Source: an uncultured Lachnospiraceae bacterium (GTDB taxonomy: Bacteria; Bacillota; Clostridia; Lachnospirales; Lachnospiraceae). From it: a DNA stretch of 43,716 bases. Below are positions 16,696 to 26,030 of this stretch, one piece after another. The DNA lies in contig CAMOGQ010000011.1 of NCBI GenBank assembly GCA_946614165.1, positions 1 through 43,716 on the forward strand, read 5' to 3'. The notes under the pieces were generated by a model, which saw only the letters and a list, made by a program, of their open reading frames with translations, did not search any database and had not been told where the DNA came from. The position numbers and the translations under genes are program-made. Within the stretch, counting starts at the first letter, position 1. Each line of letters begins with the position of its first letter.

Positions 16696-16967
16696 AAGCC
16701 GATCGGAAAAAGAACCGAAAAAGTGCGGCAAAGCGTCCGCTTTCTGCTATAATTTCCTTAAGGAAAACAAAGGCGGTCCGGGTATGTATGGGCTCTGCGT
16801 CCGCCGTGCCGGATGAAAGGCGCCTTCCGGGACGCTCTTTCCGGAAAAAAGAAAAAACTTATCAGACGCCCTATCGTCCCGGAAAAACCACGAAAATACG
16901 CCGAAAAAACCCAAAATCCGGGTCCCCCGGGACGGCCCCGGAGGGCTTCATGGGCCCTTTCTTTTTC
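16696..16967 (+). other. Gene-free structured region upstream of rny
   Basis: No credible protein gene; a 73-codon frame at 16788 lacks a ribosome binding site and has Arg/Pro-rich low-complexity content. An extended -10 TGCTATAAT (16745-16753) is present without a clear -35. Downstream are GC-rich pairings, e.g. GGCGG/CCGCC near 16771-16804 and GGGACG/CGTCCC around 16829-16881, separated by A-rich stretches. An AGGGC/GCCCT hairpin followed by TTCTTTTTC near 16943-16968 looks like a terminator. It may encode a short structured RNA. Confidence 0.4.
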
Positions 16968-16996
16968 TTGACATTCGGAATATTTCAGAATAAGAT
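16968..16996 (+). promoter_or_regulatory. rny promoter
   Basis: Perfect TTGACA (16968-16973), 17-bp spacer, TAAGAT (16991-16996). The predicted leader is about 107 nt. Confidence 0.8.
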
Positions 16997-17024
16997 AAAA
17001 ATGTTGTGAAACTGTTAATTAGAT

Positions 17025-17062
17025 TGCATCATTATGTCAATGTCTGTGAGACATATGATGCA
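17025..17062 (+). promoter_or_regulatory. Hairpin in the rny 5' leader
   Basis: TGCATCATTATGTC (17025-17038) pairs with GACATATGATGCA (17050-17062): 13 pairs with one bulged T and an 11-base loop. No T-tract follows, so it is not a terminator; it could affect leader stability or be a processing site. Confidence 0.6.
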
Positions 17063-17094
17063 TTCTATGCAGATAATGCAATGAAAACTAAATA

Positions 17095-17107
17095 AGGAGG
17101 TGCTCCT
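17095..17107 (+). promoter_or_regulatory. Shine-Dalgarno of rny inside a perfect inverted repeat
   Basis: AGGAG-GTG-CTCCT: the ribosome binding site can fold onto the CTCCT that separates it from the ATG at 17110. The stem is only 5 bp, so any effect on translation would be mild. Confidence 0.55.
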
Positions 17108-17109
17108 GT

Positions 17110-18657
17110 ATGCTACCAGCAATAATAGCAGTGCTTGCAACACTGGTGATTGCTGTTCCGGTCACCTACTATGCCACTTCTAAGTATGAAAAGAAGATGA
17201 CACAGACGACTATCGGAAATGCAGAAGAGAAAGCACGGGCGATCATTGACGAGGCCCTCCTTTCTGCGGAAGCTCAGAAGCGTGAGGCACTCCTGGAGGT
17301 CAAAGAGGAATCCATCAGATCCAGAAACGAGCTGGAAAAGGAGATCCGCGACCGCAGGAACGAGGTGCAGCGCAACGAGAGAAGGATCCAGCAGAAGGAA
17401 GAAGCCATTGACCGCAAGACCGATGCTCTCGAACGCAAGGAACAGAGTCTTTCATCCAAGGAAGAGACACTGCGCAGGCAAAAGGAAGAAATTTCCAAAC
17501 TGAACGAGCAGCGCGTACAGGAACTCGAACGAATTTCAGGATTAACCTCCGAACAGGCAAAAGAATACCTTTTAAAAATTGTTGAAGACGACGTCAAACA
17601 CGATTCTGCCATCATGATCAAGGAAGCAGAGGCAGCGGCAAGAGAGGAAGCGGAAAAGAGAGCCCGTGAAATCGTTGTCGGCGCCATCCAGCGCTGTGCC
17701 GCAGATCATGTCGCAGAAGCAACCATTTCTGTAGTCCAGCTGCCCAGCGACGAGATGAAGGGCAGGATTATCGGACGTGAAGGCAGAAATATCCGCACTC
17801 TGGAGACAATGACAGGCGTGGACCTGATCATTGACGATACTCCCGAGGCGGTGGTCATTTCCGGTTTTGATCCCATCCGGAGAGAGATCGCCCGCATCGC
17901 TCTTGAAAGACTGATCGTGGACGGCCGTATTCATCCCGCCAGGATCGAAGAAATGGTCGAAAAGGCAAAACGCGAAGTCGATACCAAAATCAAGGAAGAA
18001 GGCGAAGCGGCCACTCTGGAAGTCGGCGTGCACGGCATTCATCCCGAACTTGTCAGACTTCTGGGCAAACTCCGTTATCGTACAAGCTATGGCCAGAACG
18101 CTCTCAAGCATTCCATCGAAGTTGCCCAGCTTTCCGGACTGATCGCCAGTGAGTTCGGACTGGACGTGCGTCTTGCCAAGCGTGCCGGTCTCCTGCATGA
18201 TATCGGCAAGGCAGTCGACCACGAAATGGAAGGATCCCATGTACAGCTCGGCGCGGATCTCTGCCGCAAGTACAAGGAATCCCAGACCGTGATCAATACG
18301 GTCGAATCCCATCACGGCGATGTGGAAGCCACAAGTCTGATCGCATGTATCGTACAGGCGGCAGATACCATCTCCGCGGCGCGTCCCGGTGCCCGCAGAG
18401 AGACCCTGGAGACTTATACCACCAGGCTTAAACAGTTAGAAGAGATCACCAACAGTTTTAAAGGCGTCAGCAATTCTTATGCCATTCAGGCAGGCAGAGA
18501 AGTTCGTGTCATGGTAGTTCCTGAGCAGATCAATGACACTGAAATGGTCTTACTGGCCAGAGAGATTTCCAAGAAGATCGAGAACGAAATGGAATATCCC
18601 GGACAGATCAAGGTCAATGTAATCCGTGAATCCAGAGTAACCGATTACGCAAAATAA
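17110..18657 (+). CDS. rny: Ribonuclease Y
   Basis: The membrane-anchored endoribonuclease that starts bulk mRNA decay in many Firmicutes. The 515-residue protein has an N-terminal membrane segment (about 2-22), a long charged coiled coil (about 35-170), a KH RNA-binding domain (about 205-270, with [15 protein letters not shown]) and an HD domain (about 335-425) with [21 protein letters not shown] and ESHHGD supplying the metal-binding His/Asp residues. Length and order are standard. It has its own promoter, a hairpin leader and terminator, so it is expressed alone. Confidence 0.98.
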   Translation: MLPAIIAVLATLVIAVPVTYYATSKYEKKMTQTTIGNAEEKARAIIDEALLSAEAQKREALLEVKEESIRSRNELEKEIRDRRNEVQRNERRIQQKEEAIDRKTDALERKEQSLSSKEETLRRQKEEISKLNEQRVQELERISGLTSEQAKEYLLKIVEDDVKHDSAIMIKEAEAAAREEAEKRAREIVVGAIQRCAADHVAEATISVVQLPSDEMKGRIIGREGRNIRTLETMTGVDLIIDDTPEAVVISGFDPIRREIARIALERLIVDGRIHPARIEEMVEKAKREVDTKIKEEGEAATLEVGVHGIHPELVRLLGKLRYRTSYGQNALKHSIEVAQLSGLIASEFGLDVRLAKRAGLLHDIGKAVDHEMEGSHVQLGADLCRKYKESQTVINTVESHHGDVEATSLIACIVQAADTISAARPGARRETLETYTTRLKQLEEITNSFKGVSNSYAIQAGREVRVMVVPEQINDTEMVLLAREISKKIENEMEYPGQIKVNVIRESRVTDYAK

Positions 18658-18673
18658 AAATTCAGACAACCAG

Positions 18674-18714
18674 AAAGCGGTAAAACCCCGGCGGTTTTAT
18701 CGCTTTTTGTTTTT
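18674..18714 (+). terminator. rny terminator
   Basis: A 14-bp stem with one wobble (18674-18687 with 18693-18706), 5-base loop, then TTTTTGTTTTT. Confidence 0.9.
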
Positions 18715-18777
18715 GCCGTCCCTTTTCTGTGCTAGTATGGAAATGGAACAGTCACCTGTACGGGAAAGGATGAAGTC

Positions 18778-19644
18778 TTGAAAGAGGGCAGTATTGAGGA
18801 ATATCTCCTGTATCTGCAGGAACAGAAACACAGCAGTCTCTCGACCCTTCAGGGATACAGATGCGATCTGGATCAGCTTCTCCTGTGGGCGGAAAACAGA
18901 GGCCTGAGGAGCCTTGGAGAGATTTCTTCCACGGAGCTGGAAGCCTGGATGGAAGATATGGACCGGGAAGGCAGGGCGCCCAGAACTATTAAGAGGAAGT
19001 TCACTACGGTTAAGGGCTACTTTTCCTGGCTGCAGGAAAAGGGAATCCTGAGGATAAACGCAGCCCTGAATCTGCAGCTTCCGGAAGAGGAGGAGAAGGT
19101 CAGAGTCCTTTCCCTGGAGGAAATCTCGGCCATCCTGAATGACCCTGATCCCTCGGACTGGCAGGGGGCAAGGGACAAGGCACTTCTGGAGCTTCTGTAC
19201 GGGAGCGGCCTCAAGACCAGCCAGGTCATCTCTCTCCAGGTGAGGGACATAGACCTGCAGGTGTCCTGCGTCATTATGCCGGGAGAGGGGGAACATGAGC
19301 GGATCGTTCCCTTCGGGGACAGGGCCAGGAAAGCCCTTCTCCGCTATATCTCCATGATGAGGAACCGTTTTTCGGGTCCCGATCAGATCCTTTTCATCAG
19401 CCGGGAGGGCCAGGCCCTCAGCCGGCAGAGCATCTGGAAAATCGTGAAAAAGCACGCGGAAAACGCCGGAATCAGGAAAAATGTATCTCCCGGTCTATTA
19501 AGGAGCTCTCTGGCGGTCCATCTGCTGGAATACGGAGCCGACCCGGAAAGCGTCAGGGATATCCTGGGACACGGCAGCGCGGCCTCCACAAGACGCTACG
19601 ATCTGACAGGAAAAGGAAGGCGCAGGGGCCCGACTCCCAAATGA
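18778..19644 (+). CDS. Tyrosine-recombinase (XerC/D-like) protein with degenerate active site
   Basis: A 288-residue protein with the two-domain layout of Xer recombinases: SAM-like N-terminal domain (about 5-90) and catalytic fold (about 108-280). It starts at TTG 18778, 7 bases after AAGGA. Of the six catalytic positions, the first Arg is Lys146 (GSGLKTSQ), the beta-hairpin Lys appears to be Glu170 (GEGEHERIV, usually GKGxKER), and the box II His is Gly239 (SPGLLRSS, usually PHxLRHS). Arg242, His265 (LGHGS) and the nucleophile Tyr274 (TRRYDLT) remain. It may bind DNA and cleave poorly or not at all. It lies between rny and glgA with no integrase-like context or att repeats, so it is probably a chromosomal paralogue rather than a mobile element. 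Confidence 0.85.
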   Translation: MKEGSIEEYLLYLQEQKHSSLSTLQGYRCDLDQLLLWAENRGLRSLGEISSTELEAWMEDMDREGRAPRTIKRKFTTVKGYFSWLQEKGILRINAALNLQLPEEEEKVRVLSLEEISAILNDPDPSDWQGARDKALLELLYGSGLKTSQVISLQVRDIDLQVSCVIMPGEGEHERIVPFGDRARKALLRYISMMRNRFSGPDQILFISREGQALSRQSIWKIVKKHAENAGIRKNVSPGLLRSSLAVHLLEYGADPESVRDILGHGSAASTRRYDLTGKGRRRGPTPK

Positions 19645-19723
19645 TTCTGAAGTCTTTGTCATCTTTTTTGGAAAAAACAGGTAAAAAAACAATAAAAGTG
19701 TACAATTTATAATTCGAATCATG

Positions 19724-19729
19724 TATAAT
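19724..19729 (+). promoter_or_regulatory. Possible -10 of glgA
   Basis: Perfect TATAAT about 94 bases before the glgA start; the -35 position (TACAAT at 17-bp spacing) is poor. A second TATAAT lies at 19708-19713. Weak support. Confidence 0.4.
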
Positions 19730-19822
19730 ATAGTCAATAATAAACAATGCCGCAGATAAAACAGCAGTAGTGTTTAAGAAGATATTGATAAAATTATTAA
19801 TTGTTACAGGGGGATTCAACAG

Positions 19823-21274
19823 ATGAAGAATATTCTTTTTGTTGCATCAGAAGGCGTTCCGTTCATTAAGACCGGCGGACTTGCAGACGTTGTCGGCTCA
19901 CTGCCGAAGGACATTGATAAAGAATACTATGATGTCCGTGTCATTATTCCTAAATATTCCTGCATGAAGCAGGCTATGAAAGACAAGATGGAATATGTCA
20001 CGCACTTCTATATGGATTATCACTGGAAGAGCGAATACGTCGGCATCCTGACAGCAGAAGTGGACGGCGTCAAATTCTACTTTGTTGACAACGAAGGCTT
20101 CTTCACCAGTGAAAAGCCTTACACAGACGATCCGCTCTTTGAGATCACAAGATTTGCTTTCTTCTCAAAGGCTGTTCTTTCTGCGCTTCCCGTGATCGGC
20201 TTCAGACCCGACCTGATCCACTGCCATGACTGGCAGACCGGCCTTGTTCCCGTATATCTGAAGGAAAGATTCGCCGCCAACGAATTCTATCACGGCATCA
20301 AGACTGTCATGACCATTCATAACCTGAAGTTCCAGGGCAAGTGGAACGTACAGGATGTGGAAGACATCACCGGTCTTTCCGCTTACTATTTCACACCCGA
20401 CAAGCTGGAAGCCTATAAGGATGCCAACCTCCTGAAGGGCGGCCTGGTCTATGCAGACGCACTGACCACCGTTTCTCCTACCTATGCGGAAGAGATCAAG
20501 ACACAGTTCTACGGTGAAGGTCTGGACGGCCTGCTGAACGCAAGAGCCAACGACCTGCGCGGTATCATCAACGGTATCGACTACACAGACTTCAGCCCCG
20601 AGAACGACAAGAAGATCCCTCAGCCCTACAATGTGGAGAACTTCCGCAAGGAAAAGGTCAAGAACAAACTGGCTCTGCAGAAGGAGCTGGGCCTGAAGCA
20701 GGACGAAAAGGTATTCATGATCGGTATCGTTTCCCGTCTGACAGACCAGAAGGGCTTCGACCTGATCGCCTATGTTCTTGAAGAGATCCTTTCTCTGGAT
20801 GCCATCCAGATGGTGGTCCTGGGCACCGGCGAAGAGCGCTATGAGAACATGTTCCGTTACTTCGACTGGAAGTACAATGACAAGATCTCTGCCAACATCT
20901 ATTATTCCGACGAGCTGTCCCATAAGATCTATGCAGCATCCGATGCATTCCTTATGCCTTCTCTGTTCGAGCCCTGCGGACTCAGCCAGCTGATGTCCCT
21001 GAAGTACGGCACACTGCCCATCGTCAGAGAGACCGGCGGTCTGAAGGATACGGTCCAGCCTTACAACGAATACGAAGGCACCGGCACCGGCTTCACATTC
21101 GCAAACTACAATGCGCATGAGATGATGCATGTGATCCGCTATGCGGAGCAGGTCTTCTATGATGACAGGAAGTCCTGGGACAAGATGGTGGAGCGCGCCA
21201 TGAACGCAGACTTCTCCTGGAAGGTATCTGCAGGCAAGTATCAGGAGATGTATGACTGGCTGATCGGCGGCTGA
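19823..21274 (+). CDS. glgA: Glycogen (starch) synthase, GT5 family
   Basis: Transfers glucose from ADP-glucose to growing alpha-1,4-glucan. The 483-residue protein begins at ATG 19823 behind GGGGG and has the ADP-glucose signature KTGGLADVVGSLP (residues 15-27), HCHDWQTGLVP, TIHNLKFQG, the GT-B C-terminal domain with GIVSRLTDQKGFDL, and the catalytic FEPCGLSQL with ETGGLKDTV. Length matches bacterial GlgA. No glgC, glgD, glgB or glgP lies next to it, so the pathway's other genes must be elsewhere. It is a single-gene transcript with a strong terminator. Confidence 0.97.
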   Translation: MKNILFVASEGVPFIKTGGLADVVGSLPKDIDKEYYDVRVIIPKYSCMKQAMKDKMEYVTHFYMDYHWKSEYVGILTAEVDGVKFYFVDNEGFFTSEKPYTDDPLFEITRFAFFSKAVLSALPVIGFRPDLIHCHDWQTGLVPVYLKERFAANEFYHGIKTVMTIHNLKFQGKWNVQDVEDITGLSAYYFTPDKLEAYKDANLLKGGLVYADALTTVSPTYAEEIKTQFYGEGLDGLLNARANDLRGIINGIDYTDFSPENDKKIPQPYNVENFRKEKVKNKLALQKELGLKQDEKVFMIGIVSRLTDQKGFDLIAYVLEEILSLDAIQMVVLGTGEERYENMFRYFDWKYNDKISANIYYSDELSHKIYAASDAFLMPSLFEPCGLSQLMSLKYGTLPIVRETGGLKDTVQPYNEYEGTGTGFTFANYNAHEMMHVIRYAEQVFYDDRKSWDKMVERAMNADFSWKVSAGKYQEMYDWLIGG

Positions 21275-21306
21275 TCTTCTGACTCCATCTGATAAAAGCA
21301 GACCCG

Positions 21307-21344
21307 AAGAGGTATGAGGAAATGTTTCCTCATACCTCTTTTTT
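21307..21344 (+). terminator. glgA terminator
   Basis: A perfect 16-bp inverted repeat (21307-21322 with 21325-21340) followed by a T-tract to 21344. Confidence 0.93.
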
Positions 21345-21424
21345 GTTCGGAGAAGTACCAGGGGCCGGAAGCCGGGCAGGGAATTTACAGACGCAGCCGG
21401 GCATGTTAATTCATAAATCGGGAC

Positions 21425-21452
21425 TTTCCATTTTTATGATTCATGCTATAGT
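21425..21452 (+). promoter_or_regulatory. Promoter of the flippase gene
   Basis: TTTCCA (21425-21430), 16-bp spacer, TATAGT (21447-21452) with extended -10 TG at 21444-21445. Confidence 0.6.
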
Positions 21453-21494
21453 TGTAAATGACAAAATATGTGTTTTTCTTACATGAGGTTATAG

Positions 21495-23150
21495 ATGAAC
21501 GACAACAACCAAAAGGGCGGGATCATGGTCCAGGCCAGTATACTGGCGGCCGCCAGTATCATCGTGAGGATCATAGGCATTCTCTACCGGTCCCCCCTGA
21601 CTGCCATAATCGGAGACGAAGGAAACGGCTACTACGGCTTTGCCTACAATATTTATGCCATTGTCCTCATGGTCTCTTCCTACAGCATTCCCCAGGCCAT
21701 ATCCAAGCTCATGGCGCAGAAGATGGCCATGGGAGAATACAGGAACGCCCAGAGGGTCTTCCGCTGCACCATGGCCTATGCGGTGGCGGTGGGCGCTCTT
21801 TCCAGCATCCTGCTCTTTTTCGGAGCCGGCCTTCTGGTCCCGCCCAGCACGGTGCCGGTCCTGCGCATGTTCGCCCCCACCATATTTTTCTTTGCCATCC
21901 TGGGCGTCCTCAGAGGATACTTTCAGGCGGACCAGAACATGGCGCCCACTTCGGTATCCCAGATCCTGGAACAGATCGCCAATGCGGTGGTCAGTATCGG
22001 CGCCGCCTGGCTCTTCATGCATCTGCTGGCAGGAGACGACCCTCACGAGCAGGCAGTCTACGGTGCCATGGGCTCCGCCCTGGGAACGGGGAGCGGCGTC
22101 ATAGCGGCCCTTATTTTCATGTCCCTTCTCTATTTCGCGTCCAGGAAGCGCTTCCGCAGGAGAATCCGGCATGACAGGACCGGAAAGCTGGATCCATGGC
22201 CCGGCATTCTGCGGGATACGGTCCTGGTCATCACCCCTTTTATTCTGAGCGGCTTTATCCTGAATCTGACCACGACCGTCAACCAGACCATCTATTCCAA
22301 TGTCATGATCGGCATGAAGGGGATGGATGAAATTGAGATTTCCACTGCCTACGGTATTTTCTCCAATAAGGCGGTGGTCATTTCCAACATACCCATTTCC
22401 ATCGCCACGGCCCTGGCAACGGCCGTGATCCCCAACATTTCCGCTGCTTATGCGGTATTTGATCTGGAGGAGACCAGAAGAAGGGTCATTGCGGCCATCC
22501 GCTTTGTGCTGGTGGTATCCGTTCCCTGCGCGGCGGGCCTCTGCGTCCTGGCAAAACCCGTGACCATGCTGCTCTTTCCCCAGTGGTCTTCCCTGGACCA
22601 GGCTTCCCGCCTTCTTGCCATGCTGTCCGTAACGGTGGTCCTGTATTCCGTATCCACCATTACCAATGCGGCTCTTCAGTCCATTGGCCGCATGTCCATG
22701 CCGCTGGTCAGTGCCGGCATTGCCCTGATCGGACAGACCATCATCCTGGTCATCCTGCTTCTTACCACAGACATGGGCGTCTATGCCCTGGTGGTGGTCA
22801 GTATTATCTATTCCGGCATGATCTTTGCCCTCAACCAGTTCTTCCTGCGAAGGTACCTGGACCCCAGGGCGGACCTAATTAACGTGCTGGGAAAGCCCTG
22901 CCTGGCGGCCCTTGTCATGAGCATCACCTGCAGGCTGGTCTATTCCCTGATCATGATCTTCTGCGAAGCCATGGGACTGGGACGCTACAGCAGCAACCTG
23001 GTCTGCCTGGTGCCCTCGATCCTGGCCGCGGTGGTCATGTATTTCTTTGTCCTGATCCGGATCGGGACCCTTTCTAGAGAGGATATCCTGAATTTCCCCA
23101 AGGGGAAACTGCTCCTGAAGACCTTCAGAAGGCTTGGATGGATGAGATAA
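21495..23150 (+). CDS. MOP-superfamily lipid flippase (SpoVB/MurJ-type polysaccharide exporter)
   Basis: A 551-residue membrane protein with about 14 hydrophobic segments across its length, the pattern of MOP-superfamily flippases that move undecaprenyl-linked precursors across the membrane. The N-terminus (ASILAAASIIVRIIGILYR, then IGDEGNGYYGFAYNIYAI) is typical of the SpoVB branch, which in Bacillus acts in spore cortex synthesis and overlaps in function with MurJ. It begins at ATG 21495 after GAGG. No other sporulation gene is nearby, so a vegetative role in lipid II or wall-polymer export is equally possible. It stands alone between two terminators. Confidence 0.88.
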   Translation: MNDNNQKGGIMVQASILAAASIIVRIIGILYRSPLTAIIGDEGNGYYGFAYNIYAIVLMVSSYSIPQAISKLMAQKMAMGEYRNAQRVFRCTMAYAVAVGALSSILLFFGAGLLVPPSTVPVLRMFAPTIFFFAILGVLRGYFQADQNMAPTSVSQILEQIANAVVSIGAAWLFMHLLAGDDPHEQAVYGAMGSALGTGSGVIAALIFMSLLYFASRKRFRRRIRHDRTGKLDPWPGILRDTVLVITPFILSGFILNLTTTVNQTIYSNVMIGMKGMDEIEISTAYGIFSNKAVVISNIPISIATALATAVIPNISAAYAVFDLEETRRRVIAAIRFVLVVSVPCAAGLCVLAKPVTMLLFPQWSSLDQASRLLAMLSVTVVLYSVSTITNAALQSIGRMSMPLVSAGIALIGQTIILVILLLTTDMGVYALVVVSIIYSGMIFALNQFFLRRYLDPRADLINVLGKPCLAALVMSITCRLVYSLIMIFCEAMGLGRYSSNLVCLVPSILAAVVMYFFVLIRIGTLSREDILNFPKGKLLLKTFRRLGWMR

Positions 23151-23157
23151 AAAAAGA

Positions 23158-23193
23158 AGAGCGGCTGCGCGTTGCAGCCGCTCTGTTGTTTTT
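23158..23193. terminator. Bidirectional terminator between flippase and citrate synthase genes
   Basis: An 11-bp perfect stem AGAGCGGCTGC/GCAGCCGCTCT (23158-23168 with 23174-23184), then GTTGTTTTT on the plus strand; seven A upstream (23149-23155) give a T-run on the minus strand. Confidence 0.9.
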
Positions 23194-23205
23194 AATGAAG
23201 AATGA

Positions 23206-24564
23206 TCAGCGTTTTTCCATGGGAATGAATTTCTGGAATTCGCCCACGTACTTGGTGGCGGGACGCATGATTTTTCCGTCGTAGAGACGGTTCTCCAGGT
23301 TGTGGGCGATCCAGCCGGTGACCCTGGCAATGGCGAACAGGGGGGTAAAGAGGTCGGAAGGGATGCCCAGCATGTCGTAGGCAAAGCCGGAGTAGAAGTC
23401 CACGTTGGTGGGGATCACCCTGCCCTTCTTCTCCATGACCTGTTCCTTGACGGTCTCTTCGAAGGCCTTGTAGAATTCGAACTTGTGCATGCAGTCCTTA
23501 TCCTCTGCCAGCTTTCTGCACAGGTCCCGGATCAGCTCGCAGCGGGGATCCGAAAGCGTGTAGACGGCGTGGCCGAAGCCGTAGACAAGGCCGGAGTGAT
23601 CGTAATAGTCCCCGTCCAGGATCCTTGTGACGATCCCCCTGAGAACATCTTTGTCGCGGGAATAATCCGTATCCGCAATGACCTGTTCCATCATTCTTGC
23701 CACGGAGATGTTGGCGCCGCCGTGCTTGGGGCCCTTCAGAGATCCGATGGAGCCGCAGATGGAAGAGTAGAGGTCCGTGCCGGTGGAGCCCATGACGACG
23801 GTGGTGAAAGTGGAGTTGTTTCCTCCGCCGTGGTCCGCGTGGATGACCAGAAGGGCGTCCAGCAGGTTGGCTTCCCTTTCGGTGAACTTACCGTCGGCAC
23901 GCAGCATATAAAGGATGTTCTCGGCAATGGAATACTCCGGTCTGGGATAATGGATGACCAGGGAGTGCCGGTAGAACTCATGGATCTTGGCCTGGTAGCC
24001 GTAGCAGGCAATGGAAGGGAACTTGGCGATCAGATTCATTCCCTTGAGCAGAGTCTCGTAGACATCGACTTCGTCCGGATTTTCATCGTAATTGTAGAGG
24101 GTCAGGGTGGCGGTCATCAGTCCGTTCATCAGGTTTTTGGTGGGATTGCGGAGCAGTTCGCCTACCAGGAAGTCGTTGGGCAGCTCGTAGCGCTGGGCCA
24201 GACAGTGTTTGAAATCCTCGAAGGTATGTCTGTTGGGCAGATAGCCGAAAAGAAGCAGGAAGGCAGTCTCTTCGTAGCCGAAATTGCCCCTGCGGTTCCT
24301 GACCAGATCGTAGATGCTGTATCCCCTGTAAAGGAGTTCGCCTTCGCAGGGCGCCACATTGCCTTCGCTGTCCTTGGTATAGCCGATAACGTCGGAGACC
24401 TTGGTCAGACCGATCCTGACGCCGGTGCCGTCCTCGTTGCGGAGACCTTTCTTGACGTTGTATTCCTTGAAAAGAGGGTTGGGGATATCTGTGAATACGG
24501 AGGATTTTCCGTAAAATCTTGCAAGGATGCTGTCGTCGTTAAATCTGCGGTTATAATCGTTCAT
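23206..24564 (-). CDS. Citrate (or 2-methylcitrate) synthase
   Basis: Condenses acetyl-CoA (or propionyl-CoA) with oxaloacetate. The best start is ATG 24564, behind GGAAAGG; an upstream in-frame TTG at 24582 overlaps that ribosome binding site. The 452-residue protein carries the three catalytic residues in context: His in KGPKHGGANI, His in YGFGHAVYTL and Asp in PTNVDFYSGF. At about 450 residues it is longer than the classic ~370-430-residue bacterial enzymes because of an N-terminal extension, as in other Clostridia. No aconitase or isocitrate dehydrogenase is adjacent. Citrate versus methylcitrate use cannot be decided; glutamate precursor supply is the likely role in an anaerobe. Confidence 0.93.
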   Translation of the reverse strand: MNDYNRRFNDDSILARFYGKSSVFTDIPNPLFKEYNVKKGLRNEDGTGVRIGLTKVSDVIGYTKDSEGNVAPCEGELLYRGYSIYDLVRNRRGNFGYEETAFLLLFGYLPNRHTFEDFKHCLAQRYELPNDFLVGELLRNPTKNLMNGLMTATLTLYNYDENPDEVDVYETLLKGMNLIAKFPSIACYGYQAKIHEFYRHSLVIHYPRPEYSIAENILYMLRADGKFTEREANLLDALLVIHADHGGGNNSTFTTVVMGSTGTDLYSSICGSIGSLKGPKHGGANISVARMMEQVIADTDYSRDKDVLRGIVTRILDGDYYDHSGLVYGFGHAVYTLSDPRCELIRDLCRKLAEDKDCMHKFEFYKAFEETVKEQVMEKKGRVIPTNVDFYSGFAYDMLGIPSDLFTPLFAIARVTGWIAHNLENRLYDGKIMRPATKYVGEFQKFIPMEKR

Positions 24565-24612
24565 TACAGAGTACCTTTCCAAAATCGTATATTTGTATAC
24601 AACTTAAGCGGG

Positions 24613-24621
24613 ATTATATCA
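24613..24621 (-). promoter_or_regulatory. Extended -10 promoter of the citrate synthase gene
   Basis: On the minus strand TGATATAAT (24621-24613) is a perfect -10 with extended TG; the -35 is poor. The predicted leader is about 40 nt. Confidence 0.6.
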
Positions 24622-24817
24622 TAAAGATCTGCCTTAGGAAACAGGTTTTGGAAATCTTGCTGAAAAATTTCGCCCGAAATATAGCGTTTTGTCCAGTCAT
24701 TGTATGTTAGAATAAGTTTAACTTACAGGAATTCCCTCTTTTTGGGATGCCCGGAAGGATATGTTTTGCTTTTGATGTGATGGAAGTCATTTTGCCGATC
24801 GGCGGAGGTGATGCTTT

Positions 24818-25603
24818 ATGATGCCCAAATACTCTGAAGACCCCAACAGAATGTATCATATACAGACCGCAAAGGGAGAAGTCGGAAAATACGTCATGAT
24901 GCCCGGAGATCCGGGACGCTGCGAGAAAATCGCGGCCTATCTGGACGATCCGGTCCTTGTCATGCAGAACCGTGAATATACCACCTATACAGGCAGCCTG
25001 GACGGCGTAAAGGTCTCCGTTACTTCTACTGGGATCGGAGGAGCATCCGCCTCCATCGCCATCGAGGAACTGGTCCGCTGCGGGGCGGATACCTTTATCA
25101 GGGTCGGAACCTGCGGCGGCATGCAGCTGGATGTACAGAGCGGAGACCTGGTGGTGGCCACCGGGGCCGTCCGCATGGAAGGGACCACCAGAGAGTACGC
25201 TCCCATCGAGTATCCCGCAGTGGCTGACTTTACGGTCACAAACGCCCTTGTAGAGGCCTGCGGAAAGCTGGGTGCAGGCTGCCATACCGGGGTGGTCCAG
25301 TGCAAGGACGCCTTCTACGGCCAGCACTGCCCCGAGCTGATGCCCGTTTATTACGAACTCCAGAACAAGTGGGAAGCCTGGCTTCGGATGGGGTGCCTTG
25401 CCTCCGAAATGGAATCCGCGGCCCTCTTCATCGCCGGCTCATTCCTCCGCGTTCGGGTGGGGACCGTCCTGATGGTGGTGGCCAATCAGGAAAGAGCAAA
25501 GAGAGACCTTCCCAATCCTGTGGTCCATGACACCGACCGGGCCATCCGGGCAGCCGTGGAGGCCATCCGGATCCTGATCAGAAAGGACGGGGGAAATGCC
25601 TGA
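24818..25603 (+). CDS. udp: Uridine phosphorylase-type nucleoside phosphorylase
   Basis: A 261-residue PNP/UDP-family enzyme that splits a nucleoside, most likely uridine, into base and ribose-1-phosphate. Signatures: [12 protein letters not shown] with the phosphate-binding Gly/Arg, [25 protein letters not shown], and the ribose-binding [17 protein letters not shown] precedes two adjacent ATGs (24818, 24821). Its last 8 bases overlap the cytidine deaminase gene, so the pair forms a pyrimidine-salvage unit: deamination of cytidine to uridine, then phosphorolysis. Uridine preference rests on this context and family resemblance. Confidence 0.88.
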   Translation: MMPKYSEDPNRMYHIQTAKGEVGKYVMMPGDPGRCEKIAAYLDDPVLVMQNREYTTYTGSLDGVKVSVTSTGIGGASASIAIEELVRCGADTFIRVGTCGGMQLDVQSGDLVVATGAVRMEGTTREYAPIEYPAVADFTVTNALVEACGKLGAGCHTGVVQCKDAFYGQHCPELMPVYYELQNKWEAWLRMGCLASEMESAALFIAGSFLRVRVGTVLMVVANQERAKRDLPNPVVHDTDRAIRAAVEAIRILIRKDGGNA

Positions 25604-26021
25604 TAAAGAGACAATAAGAGAACTGATCATGCGGGCCATGGGCATGATGAAGATGTCCTATATCCCCTACAGCCACTTTTCCGTAGGGGCTGCCCTGCTG
25701 ACGGAAAGCGGAGAGATTTATACCGGCTGCAACATCGAGAACGCGGCCTACAGCCCTTCCGTATGCGCCGAAAGAACTGCCTTTTTCAAGGCGGTCAGCG
25801 AAGGCCATACCTCCTTTAAGGCCATCGCGGTCACGGGAGGAATGAACCGGAAGGCGGAGGATTTCTGCACGCCCTGCGGCGTCTGCCGCCAGGTCATGAA
25901 CGAATTCTGCGACCCGGAGACTTTTCTTGTCATTTCCGCCGTAAGCCCGGACAGCTACAGAGTCTTTACCCTCAAGGAGCTTCTTCCCTGCGGCTTCGGT
26001 CCCGACAATCTTAAAAACTGA
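25596..26021 (+). CDS. cdd: Cytidine deaminase
   Basis: A zinc enzyme converting cytidine and deoxycytidine to uridine and deoxyuridine. The 141-residue protein has the complete signature: [17 protein letters not shown] (zinc Cys and catalytic Glu) and [12 protein letters not shown] (two zinc Cys). Early [13 protein letters not shown] and the length of a homotetrameric CDA are typical. Its start overlaps the 3' end of the phosphorylase gene by 8 bases, implying translational coupling. Confidence 0.96.
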   Translation: MPDKETIRELIMRAMGMMKMSYIPYSHFSVGAALLTESGEIYTGCNIENAAYSPSVCAERTAFFKAVSEGHTSFKAIAVTGGMNRKAEDFCTPCGVCRQVMNEFCDPETFLVISAVSPDSYRVFTLKELLPCGFGPDNLKN

Positions 26022-26030
26022 GGATATAAC

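Noticed and set aside
16788-17009. A 73-codon ORF upstream of rny
   Set aside because: No ribosome binding site, Arg/Pro/Lys-rich content, overlaps the rny promoter and probable terminator hairpin.
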